From NCBI GenBank assembly GCA_003457135.1, contig DMSQ01000013.1, positions 183,701 to 247,700 on the forward strand: a stretch of 64,000 nt of DNA, in the 5' to 3' direction. Shown here piece after piece: positions 1 through 6,339 of this stretch (position 1 is the first letter of the stretch; every line of letters begins with the position of its first letter). Under the pieces are notes generated by a model. It did no database searches and was not told the origin of the DNA. It was given only the letters and a program-made list of their open reading frames with translations. Source of the stretch: Prolixibacteraceae bacterium. Lineage in GTDB: Bacteria > Bacteroidota > Bacteroidia > Bacteroidales > Prolixibacteraceae. The position numbers were made by a program, and so were the translations under genes.

Positions 1-66
1 CCCATTGCAATTTGGGATGACCGGCTGGTTATTAATAGTACATCATTGCCTCTGGTTAAAAATTAG
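1..66 (+). CDS. C-terminal end of an unidentified protein (partial)
   Basis: Frame 1 is open from the left edge for 21 codons and ends with TAG at 64-66. The visible tail ends in SLPLVKN and is too short to assign to a family. A strong hairpin terminator follows about 90 nt later, which supports a plus-strand gene ending here. It could still be a chance open frame. Confidence 0.3.
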   Translation, partial: PIAIWDDRLVINSTSLPLVKN

Positions 67-157
67 GGTCTTGTCTGGAATTCACAATCATCAATTAGAC
101 CTGCAACCTATCCGGAGCTTGTAAACTCAGGTTAGATATTTCTAACCTCTTGACTAC

Positions 158-195
158 AAAGAAAAAGCCTTGATAAGTTACAAGGCTTTTTCTTT
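158..195. terminator. Rho-independent terminator, probably bidirectional
   Basis: A perfect 15-bp inverted repeat (arms AAAGAAAAAGCCTTG and its complement) surrounds an 8-nt loop. The A-rich left arm and T-rich right arm let it work in both directions. It lies between the gene ending at 66 (plus) and the gene ending at 406 (minus). Between it and 406 I see no convincing gene. Confidence 0.8.
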
Positions 196-405
196 GTTAA
201 GTACCCCCATAAGAATCACGAGCACGGCGATCAATCCTTTCATTATTCAATCCCGCCAGGATCATTACTTGTTATTTTTTTCCATCAAAGCAAAACCAAG
301 GTGAAGAGTACAATCCCCTTTTCACCGGGGAGCCGGGATTAAATATACTCAAAGAACAGCTCATCGAGAAAGGTTTCTTTCAAAACATGGATGCACAAAT
401 TCTAA

Positions 406-843
406 TCAGGAACATTTTTCAAAGAAGAGTTCCCACACAATTTCAACTTCAGATATGACATGAAACTTTGTTTTAATCACAACTTTTGTTCCTTTATCCC
501 CGGACAGGATAGCTGTCTCATTAAATCCAAATGGAAATTTAACAAAATCTCCCTTAGATGCTCCAATAAAAGTAAAAACTTCTCCTGAAGATTGTCCTAT
601 AAATTCTGATTCTATATAGTTACAGTGGATTGATTTCAAACTCCCATCCTTATTGTAACGGAAAACAGCGTGTTGGATCAAGGTTCCGCAAATCCATTCA
701 CCATTTCCGTTATTGGCACATTCAGAATAAAAACAGTCAGTCCATGAGAGAGCTTTATCCTGCACAGCCTGAGCATTTGCCTTAGAGAAACCTGCAGCAA
801 TTAAAACTGCAAAAATCACAGCGATGATTTTAAATGTTTTCAT
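406..843 (-). CDS. Secreted protein of unknown function
   Basis: This 145-residue protein starts at the ATG at 843, which opens a classic signal peptide (MKTFKI, a hydrophobic stretch, then ANAQ). An upstream ATG at 972 would add 43 residues with no signal-peptide character, so I reject it. The mature part holds four cysteines spread over it (in FYSECAN, EWICGT, SIHCNY and the C-terminal FEKCS), which could form disulfides. I do not recognise a family. The gene stands alone: minus strand, with the 158-195 terminator downstream and a cytochrome-fragment repeat more than 250 bp upstream. Export is inferred from the signal peptide; the function is unknown. Confidence 0.7.
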   Translation of the reverse strand: MKTFKIIAVIFAVLIAAGFSKANAQAVQDKALSWTDCFYSECANNGNGEWICGTLIQHAVFRYNKDGSLKSIHCNYIESEFIGQSSGEVFTFIGASKGDFVKFPFGFNETAILSGDKGTKVVIKTKFHVISEVEIVWELFFEKCS

Positions 844-1094
844 AACTGATAAGTTTAAGTTAATAATACAACATTCTACTGACTGGAGGTACATTTCATT
901 TAATTTGTATGAATAAATATTTTTTCTATACGAAAAAATGTTGGGTTTGTTCAATTTTGAAAAGTAAAACAATTTGGAGTTGAAATACTTCGGATGAGGA
1001 ATCTACATGAAAACTAAGGAGCAATTAAATCACTTGTTTTCAACCATTTCGTGATTATCTATTTATCTATTTATTATCATCTTCTATTCATTAA

Positions 1095-1234
1095 TCACTC
1101 CGTCAAAACACACTTTTTACTCCGCCCCGCCAGCGTTCGCTCATAAATTTCTAACGCTATATCCATCACTTTTGATTTTTCGTCGTGGCAGGTGAGGCAG
1201 CTTATACTTTCGAAATCCGTTTATGTTCGGCTAC
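1095..1234 (-). pseudogene. Decayed 3' end of a multiheme cytochrome gene (copy A)
   Basis: Read on the minus strand, this segment encodes a relative of the last ~45 residues of the cytochrome at 2764-5475: VAEHKRISKV, then after a one-base deletion SCLTCHDEKSKVMD, and finally TLAGRSKKCVLTE and a stop. The heme motif CxxCH survives but the frame is broken just before it. No 5' part of a cytochrome gene is present. It is more like copy B (1746-1892) than the intact gene, so the duplications are not recent. Confidence 0.8.
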
Positions 1235-1316
1235 AAAAAATGTTCGGAGCGATGTGCAAGTATTCAGTACTCAACAAACTGCTAAATTTGATATATTTGT
1301 GCTATGGATTTAGTTG
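1104..1316. repeat. Direct repeat copy A (cytochrome tail plus promoter)
   Basis: About 210 bp here match 1763-1976 in the same orientation. The match covers the cytochrome 3' end, a spacer, the promoter-like AAATTTGATATATTTG and the first codons of the nucleotidyltransferase gene (GGATTTAGTTGAAA versus GGATTTAATTGAAA). The cytochrome part also matches 2772-2905. The duplicated unit therefore included the start of the neighbouring gene, so it is not only a shared gene end. Confidence 0.75.
1283..1299 (+). promoter_or_regulatory. Overlapping Bacteroidota -7 boxes
   Basis: TAAATTTG (1283-1290) and TATATTTG (1292-1299) both fit TAnnTTTG. The first would place transcription start only a few bases before the ATG at 1304, giving a nearly leaderless mRNA. 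The pair is conserved in repeat copy B upstream of the DUF1016 gene. I see no clear -33 TTTG. Confidence 0.4.
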
Positions 1317-1606
1317 AAAGCAATATTGAAGCAATTAAGACTTTGTGCAAGAGTCACTATGTAAGCCGACTGTTTATTTTTGGTTCTGTTCTAACCAACA
1401 GGTTCAAAAAGAATAGCGATATTGATTTAATTGTTGATTTTCAAGGCATTGATCTTTACAACTACGCCGATAATTACTTCGATTTGAAAGATTCGCTGGA
1501 GCGTTTATTTAACCGCGAAGTTGATTTACTGGAAGACAAAGCTATTCAAAATCCATATCTGCGCCAATCAATTGATTCTTCCAAACAACTCATTTATGGA
1601 TATTGA
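1304..1606 (+). CDS. MntA-type nucleotidyltransferase (antitoxin family)
   Basis: This 100-residue protein is a minimal nucleotidyltransferase. It has the motif G27-S28 followed by D39-x-D41 (GSVLTNRF...SDIDLIVDF) and a third acidic residue in REVDLLED. Proteins of this size normally pair with a HEPN-domain HepT toxin and neutralise it by AMPylation. The HepT start codon overlaps the end of this gene here (ATG at 1596), as expected for the pair, but the HepT gene is an internal-deletion remnant. The antitoxin is therefore probably orphaned. It is flanked on both sides by duplicated cytochrome ends, which suggests it moved in as a small cassette. Family assignment is firm; present activity is unknown. 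Confidence 0.85.
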   Translation: MDLVESNIEAIKTLCKSHYVSRLFIFGSVLTNRFKKNSDIDLIVDFQGIDLYNYADNYFDLKDSLERLFNREVDLLEDKAIQNPYLRQSIDSSKQLIYGY

Positions 1607-1713
1607 AATCAAGACTTGGCAACGATAAGATTTCAGACGATTTGATTTGGAGTATTGTTATCAATCATCTCCCCAAACTTAAAGCAGAAATTCAAAGTTT
1701 AATACTTGATTAA
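1596..1713 (+). pseudogene. HepT (DUF86/HEPN) toxin remnant with internal deletion
   Basis: The ATG at 1596 starts MDIEIKTWQR, a typical HepT N-terminus, but stops at 1626. From 1618, in another frame, the sequence reads GNDKISDDLIWSIVINHLP and on to a stop at 1711-1713, which is the typical HepT C-terminus. About 70-80 residues between the two ends, including the R-x4-6-H RNase motif region, are missing and the ends are out of frame. The toxin is dead. Confidence 0.75.
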
Positions 1714-1745
1714 AATTGCTGCTATATTCTACTCGATTGAACTTT

Positions 1746-1892
1746 TCATCGCCCTTCATCCAACACACACTTTTTACTCCGCCCCGCCAGCGTTTGATCA
1801 TAATTTGCCAGCGCCCGATCCATCACTTTTGATTTTTCGTCGTGGCAGGTGAGGCAACTTCCCACTTCCAGAATCCGTTTTTGTTCAGCTAC
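1746..1892 (-). pseudogene. 3' end fragment of a multiheme cytochrome gene (copy B)
   Basis: Read on the minus strand this is an open 48-codon frame: VAEQKRILEVGSCLTCHDEK, then VMDRALANYDQTLAGRSKKCVLDEGR and a stop. It matches the tail of the cytochrome at 2764-5475 closely, with one intact CxxCH motif. There is no N-terminal part, so it is a gene fragment. It sits directly downstream of the HepT remnant and upstream of the DUF1016 gene. Confidence 0.8.
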
Positions 1893-1976
1893 CGGGAATG
1901 TCTGGAATACCGTGTAGATAATCAGCGATAAAACAAACTACAAAATTTGATATATTTGGCTTTGGATTTAATTGAA
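1763..1976. repeat. Direct repeat copy B (cytochrome tail plus promoter)
   Basis: This is the partner of 1104-1316. It ends with TTGGATTTAATTGAAAAT, a relic of the nucleotidyltransferase gene start whose ATG has become TTG. The DUF1016 gene begins 13 nt after this relic. That junction shows that one downstream gene has been exchanged for another behind a shared upstream segment. Confidence 0.75.
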
Positions 1977-1988
1977 AATAAAAAAAGA

Positions 1989-2747
1989 ATGCCAATGGAT
2001 ATAAATTTAAGTGAAAACTACAACCAGTTAATTCAGCAGATTTCTGAAGCCTACATTCAAGGCCAGAAAAATGCAGTAGTTTCTGTAAATGCTCATTTAG
2101 TGCAAACCTACTGGCAAATAGGGCGATATATTGTCGAATTTGAACAAAAAGGGAAGCAGCGCGCAGAATATGGACTAGCACTTATTGACAAACTATCGGG
2201 CGATTTGTTGACAAATTTAGGCAAGGGCTTCAGTCGTAGTAATCTCATCTACATGAGACTTTTCTATCTTGAATTCCCAATAAGTGAGAAGCCTTCTCAC
2301 TTATTGAGTTGGTCACATTACGTCGAATTGCTAAAGATATCTGACAAACTGGAACGTAGCTTTTACCTTCAACAAACGATCCTGGAAAGCTGGTCAATTC
2401 CCGAACTCAAACGTCAAAAAAAATCTTCATTATTCCTTCGTTTAGCTGTATCAAAAGATAAGGAAGGAATAATGAAATTGGCTGAACAAGGGCAGATTAT
2501 TGAAAAACCAACGGATATAATCCGCGACCCCTATGTACTCGAATTTCTTAAAATTCCAGAGCCGTACCATTTATCCGAAACCGATTTAGAAACCCGATTG
2601 ATTGATCATTTACAGCATTTCCTGCTTGAACTGGGAAAAGGTTTTGCTTTTATTGGCCGACAATACCGAATTACTCTGGGCAACCGGCCTCATTATGTCG
2701 ATTTGGTGTTTTACCACCGCATCCTCAAAAGAATTGAATTGGAATGA
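1989..2747 (+). CDS. DUF1016 (PDDEXK-type) nuclease, C-terminally truncated
   Basis: I place the start at the ATG at 1989 (MPMDINLSENYNQLIQQI); the ATG at 1995 is also possible. In-frame codons back to 1947 belong to the repeat relic. The N-terminal DUF1016 domain is clear (QTYWQIGRYIVEFEQ, then LSGDLLTNLGKGFSRSNLIYMRLFY and LSWSHYVELLKI). The nuclease domain begins with GKGFAFIGRQYRI and reaches YVDLVFYHR. Family members run to about 340-370 residues and continue with an IELK-like core carrying the catalytic E-x-K. Here the protein ends at 252 residues with RIELE. The cut lies 16 bp from the intact cytochrome stop codon. It is probably inactive as a nuclease. Confidence 0.7.
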   Translation: MPMDINLSENYNQLIQQISEAYIQGQKNAVVSVNAHLVQTYWQIGRYIVEFEQKGKQRAEYGLALIDKLSGDLLTNLGKGFSRSNLIYMRLFYLEFPISEKPSHLLSWSHYVELLKISDKLERSFYLQQTILESWSIPELKRQKKSSLFLRLAVSKDKEGIMKLAEQGQIIEKPTDIIRDPYVLEFLKIPEPYHLSETDLETRLIDHLQHFLLELGKGFAFIGRQYRITLGNRPHYVDLVFYHRILKRIELE

Positions 2748-2763
2748 CCAAATAGAAGAATAA

Positions 2764-5475
2764 TCATTCCGCTAAAACACATTTTTTGCTTCGCCCCGCC
2801 AGCGTTTGCTCATAATTTTCCAAAGCCCGATCCATCACTTTTGATTTTTCGTCGTGACAACTCAGGCAGGCGCCCACTTCCAGAATCCTTTTTTGTTCGG
2901 CAACGGTGAAAGGCCGCAGCCAATCGCGGGTAGCATAAGGAGTTTGTGCTTCTTTCAGGAACCCTGTCCAGGCATCTTCAGGCAGATTATCGTTCGGATT
3001 GAGTGCAAAACGGGGTTCAAAGGTCCATCTTCCACTATTTCCGGAAACGCTGTAAATCAACTCGCCGCGACCAAAACCAATAGCCAGCGGGTCGTTGTGG
3101 CACGATTTGCAGCTTCGGCCTTCGCGTTGGGTAGTGTGCCCCGATGTGGGTGCATACAGGCGGTGAAAACTTTTCCCTTTCTCTTTCGCAAACGATTCGT
3201 GATCAATGCTCATCACCATTCCGGGCATAGCTGTTACCACCTGATTAGTGCTTGAATTCACTCCCAAAACCGGCGGTTCAGGCAGACTGGTTCCGGCAAA
3301 TTCGACCCAGGTACCTTTGGTCGTTTGGCCCGTCAGCAAATCAAATCCAGAAGTTTCTTTTTCGAAACTGTTGTGGCAACCGATACACTGCGGCACCCAG
3401 GCTGTGTGGCACGACTCACAACTCAGACGGCTGTGCCCTTTCCCTTTGGAGCAAACCGAAGCCTGAGGTTTCGACTTACGGTCTTTCCCGGTCAGTTTAT
3501 CCTTCAGGAAGATCCGGTTCAGCGAATCAACACGGGTATTCATCAGCGCCTGCTGGTTTTTGATGGTGATTACCACTTTGGTTTTTGTATCAGTTTTCCG
3601 CAGCCAGGCAATCATCTGCGATTCCTTATCGGGAAGTGAAGATATCTCTATCGAATTTACTTTTCCCGCTGTATGGCAATCCACACACTGCACGCTCACA
3701 GCGTCTTCTTTGTGGGCGTGGTGTTTTCCATCGCCCATCAGGTCGTACGAAGTGTGGCAGTCGATACAAGCCATTCCCTTTTGGTGGTGAATATCAGCCT
3801 GCACAAATTCAACGATCCGATTATCCGATAAAATCTTAGTTATTGCACTGCTATTTTCGGCAGGCCCCACTCCCCGTTCGTTCCAGCCCTCGTAACTCAG
3901 CGAAATCCGGCCCGAACGGCTGTGACAACTCAAACAGCGGTCGTTCGAAACCTGAATGTCAATGGTCGGATGAATTTCGCTGGCTGCATTCGAAGTTCCG
4001 GTCTGCATCCGTTTCATGCTTTCGGTTGCCTGATCCGTATAGTGAAGGTGGCAGGCATTGCAACCGCCGCCTCGTTCGAGCCATTCGGCATTTCCCGTTT
4101 TCATTTTTTCCATCCCCAGATGACAGCCTGCGCACAAATTTCGCAAATGGGTATCAGCCGCTGAATGACCAAGTTTCTGAACATGAAAGGTGTCGTTCAG
4201 CGAAACCGTTTCGCCAAAGACAAACTTATCCACGGCAATGATTCCGCTTTGGCTGGCCATCAGCGATTTCTGCATCCGGCCAGTAATATCAGTGTGGCAG
4301 TTCTGTGTTCCACAGGTTTGCCGTACATTCGAAAAATTGCCCGGTACCAAAATCATATTCCGGTGTGCCAACGATTTATCAGTCGAAAACGCATCGCCTT
4401 TATGGCAGGCAAAACATCCAATCACAGCCGGATTGTGCGGCTCCGATAAACCTTTCATAGCAACATGACAAAGCAGGCAACTCTCCCTCTTTTGATTTTC
4501 AGGAATCAACTTTTGATTTTCGGAACTAAATAAATCAACCGGGTCAAAAATCAGGAGTTGTTCTCCTGAAAGCCGGTTTTCGCTCCATGATTTCCATTCC
4601 CAGTTTTCGCCCCGGAAAAGCAGCGCTACCATAGTAATCATCAGGTAAAAAATTCCGGCGGTAAGCAAAATCTGCTTGGTCAGCGCTCTGTAATTTCTCC
4701 TGAAACGTGGAAGAAAATAGATAACCGTGAGCAAAATAAAAATCAGGAAAATTACGTATGCCGGATGGCTGGTGAGATGCAGCATTTCCTGAATGCCCAC
4801 AAAAAACCAGGGACCTTTTACCTCACTACTATCGGCCTGACCCAGCGGAGCCCTGAATAACAAGCTAACAGCCAAAATCAACAGAAAAACGATTATCCAC
4901 GATTTACGCTTTGGCCAGATGGTTTTCACATGATCGTAAACTGCAATGAACAACAGAATTGTTCCGGTGGCCACATGCTGAATGTAAACTACCTGACTGT
5001 TTTCGCCCACTCCGGTAAAAGCTGAACTCAGCAGTTTTCCGAAAAAAGGGATGGATTCGAGCAATGAAGCCAAAATTCTCCCAGCCTGAATACCGGCAGC
5101 ATCGCCTTTCAGGATAAAACCTGAAATCATTTCGTAACCCAGAAAAACCAGTGCAACACACATAATCAGCCAGGTTCGTCTGTTCCTGATGTTGGTTTCG
5201 GTGGATTTATACAAATGGTCGTACACGTGCAGAACACTGAAAATAAAGAAAAACTGTGCGCTCCAGTAATGCAGGTTACGCACCAGCGATCCGGCAGGAT
5301 TGAGCAGCAGCATTTCGGAAACCGACTGGTGTGCCCGGCTAAAATCGTATGGAATGGCCAGCAACACACCACTGACAGTGCAGATCAGCAACGATGAGCT
5401 TGCTATCCAGCCGGCAGTGTCAAATTGCAGGAACTTTTTTAGTTTTTTCAGGTGCATTCCGAAAACTATTTTCAT
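2764..5475 (-). CDS. Cytochrome b fused to a 12-heme cytochrome c
   Basis: This 903-residue membrane protein probably moves electrons from the quinone pool to extracytoplasmic hemes. Residues ~20-290 form a cytochrome b/b6-like unit with about seven membrane segments. The two heme-b histidine pairs are visible: LHYWSAQ...VLHVYDH in one helix and IQHVATG...AVYDHVK in a later one. From ~330 to the end there are eleven CxxCH motifs (such as CLLCH, CFACH, CAGCH, CNACH, CLSCH, CIDCH) plus one CX4CH (CGTQNCH). The Rieske gene lies just upstream on the same strand, which points to a Rieske/cytochrome b complex with its cytochrome c attached. Pieces of its 3' end are duplicated at 1095-1234 and 1746-1892. 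The natural acceptor cannot be read from the sequence. Confidence 0.85.
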   Translation of the reverse strand: MKIVFGMHLKKLKKFLQFDTAGWIASSSLLICTVSGVLLAIPYDFSRAHQSVSEMLLLNPAGSLVRNLHYWSAQFFFIFSVLHVYDHLYKSTETNIRNRRTWLIMCVALVFLGYEMISGFILKGDAAGIQAGRILASLLESIPFFGKLLSSAFTGVGENSQVVYIQHVATGTILLFIAVYDHVKTIWPKRKSWIIVFLLILAVSLLFRAPLGQADSSEVKGPWFFVGIQEMLHLTSHPAYVIFLIFILLTVIYFLPRFRRNYRALTKQILLTAGIFYLMITMVALLFRGENWEWKSWSENRLSGEQLLIFDPVDLFSSENQKLIPENQKRESCLLCHVAMKGLSEPHNPAVIGCFACHKGDAFSTDKSLAHRNMILVPGNFSNVRQTCGTQNCHTDITGRMQKSLMASQSGIIAVDKFVFGETVSLNDTFHVQKLGHSAADTHLRNLCAGCHLGMEKMKTGNAEWLERGGGCNACHLHYTDQATESMKRMQTGTSNAASEIHPTIDIQVSNDRCLSCHSRSGRISLSYEGWNERGVGPAENSSAITKILSDNRIVEFVQADIHHQKGMACIDCHTSYDLMGDGKHHAHKEDAVSVQCVDCHTAGKVNSIEISSLPDKESQMIAWLRKTDTKTKVVITIKNQQALMNTRVDSLNRIFLKDKLTGKDRKSKPQASVCSKGKGHSRLSCESCHTAWVPQCIGCHNSFEKETSGFDLLTGQTTKGTWVEFAGTSLPEPPVLGVNSSTNQVVTAMPGMVMSIDHESFAKEKGKSFHRLYAPTSGHTTQREGRSCKSCHNDPLAIGFGRGELIYSVSGNSGRWTFEPRFALNPNDNLPEDAWTGFLKEAQTPYATRDWLRPFTVAEQKRILEVGACLSCHDEKSKVMDRALENYEQTLAGRSKKCVLAE

Positions 5476-5506
5476 TTTTTGTTTCTACTTCACAGGGTTC
5501 CATTTC

Positions 5507-5612
5507 ATTTCACCCTGTGCTATTACAAGCTGTCCTTTCAGGACTCCAAAGGGGCAAAGCCCCGACATGTAACAGCTTAGGACGCAGTGAAACGAAGTCC
5601 TATGATTGCGAT
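5507..5612. repeat. REP-like palindromic intergenic element
   Basis: The gap between the Rieske and cytochrome b genes holds nested inverted repeats: TTACAAGCTGTCC pairs with GTAACAGCTTAGGAC, and GGGGCAAAGCCCC forms a tight inner hairpin. It has no coding potential. Similar Bacteroidota-type palindromic spacers occur at 21455-21590, 25360-25500 and 53516-53661. It could shape mRNA stability inside the operon. Confidence 0.45.
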
Positions 5613-5615
5613 AAT

Positions 5616-6035
5616 TTAGATCCCCACCGGCTGTAACCTCACTAGCCATTGTCCGTTCTTCTCATCAAACCGGCATTCGAGTTCCTTCAAAGGTTTGATG
5701 GCCGGTCCTTTCAATGGTTTTCCGGTTTCAGCTTCGAACCGGGAGCCGTGACAACTGCACTGAAGCGAATTCCCGTTATTTGTTCCAATCCGGCATCCGG
5801 CATGGGTACAGGCGGTTGAAAATGCCCGGAGCGAGTTTTCTGTCCGGATCAAATAATACTTTCCAAAATAACTGATGCCCAATGGAATATCCTGCCCATG
5901 CCTGAATTCCGTCCTGCTTTCCCTTTCGGTTTGGAAATTGCTTATCTGGTACCAAATCCAGGCAACAAAACTTAAACTAAGCCCTGCCAATGACCGGATA
6001 AATATTTTTCGCGATATGTTTTTTTGTTTTTGCAT
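5616..6035 (-). CDS. Rieske [2Fe-2S] protein
   Basis: This 139-residue protein (start at 6035, MQKQKNISRKIF) has one N-terminal membrane anchor (about residues 8-28) and a Rieske domain with both cluster motifs: C-T-H-A-G-C and C-S-C-H-G (SLQCSCHGSRF). Upstream ATGs up to 6164 stay in frame but would put a soluble stretch before the anchor. In addition, a TAnnTTTG box at 6057-6064 sits just before the chosen start. It is followed after a 140-bp REP-like spacer by the cytochrome b/12-heme gene, so the two probably form a quinol-oxidising complex. It is divergent from the molybdopterin oxidoreductase operon. Confidence 0.88.
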   Translation of the reverse strand: MQKQKNISRKIFIRSLAGLSLSFVAWIWYQISNFQTERESRTEFRHGQDIPLGISYFGKYYLIRTENSLRAFSTACTHAGCRIGTNNGNSLQCSCHGSRFEAETGKPLKGPAIKPLKELECRFDEKNGQWLVRLQPVGI

Positions 6036-6056
6036 GAATCGTTTCTTTCGCCCACC

Positions 6057-6064
6057 CAAATCTA
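6057..6064 (-). promoter_or_regulatory. -7 box for the Rieske/cytochrome b operon
   Basis: On the minus strand this reads TAGATTTG, matching TAnnTTTG. It is 21 nt before the chosen Rieske ATG, leaving a leader of roughly 14 nt. No good -33 element was found. Confidence 0.4.
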
Positions 6065-6239
6065 CAACATTTATAATTGTTGGTTCGCCTTCAATTTTTA
6101 TCAAAAACTGCTTTAGATCAGTTTTTTTTATGTCGGACATCATAAAGTAAAGTGACGACTTCATTATTTACTTATATTTCTGATTTACTGACAATTAACT
6201 CAATACCTGCAATTATCTAGATATTTACAATAAAAGTCC

Positions 6240-6270
6240 TTTGCTTAACTCACCGATTACTTTACTTTTG
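6240..6270 (+). promoter_or_regulatory. Bacteroidota -33/-7 promoter of the PsrABC-like operon
   Basis: TTTG at 6240-6243, a 19-bp spacer and TACTTTTG at 6263-6270 match the Bacteroidota housekeeping consensus TTTG-N19-21-TAnnTTTG well. Transcription would start near 6277, giving a ~60-nt leader before the ATG at 6340. Confidence 0.65.
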
Positions 6271-6339
6271 CGGCAAAATGAGTCAGGAACAACAAAAATC
6301 TACACTCATTTATTCCATAAAACTCTAAATATCAAAATA

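Noticed and set aside
318..420. A plus-strand open stretch that looks weakly coding (EQLIEKGFF)
   Set aside because: It has no start, no recognisable family and overlaps the end of the minus-strand gene; at most an unidentifiable relic.
1947..1988. A longer start for the DUF1016 gene
   Set aside because: These codons belong to the duplicated promoter/MntA-start relic, and the protein domain begins only after the ATG at 1989.
3843..4241. Long frames antisense to the 12-heme cytochrome
   Set aside because: They arise from repeated Cys/His codons on the true strand and have no domain character.
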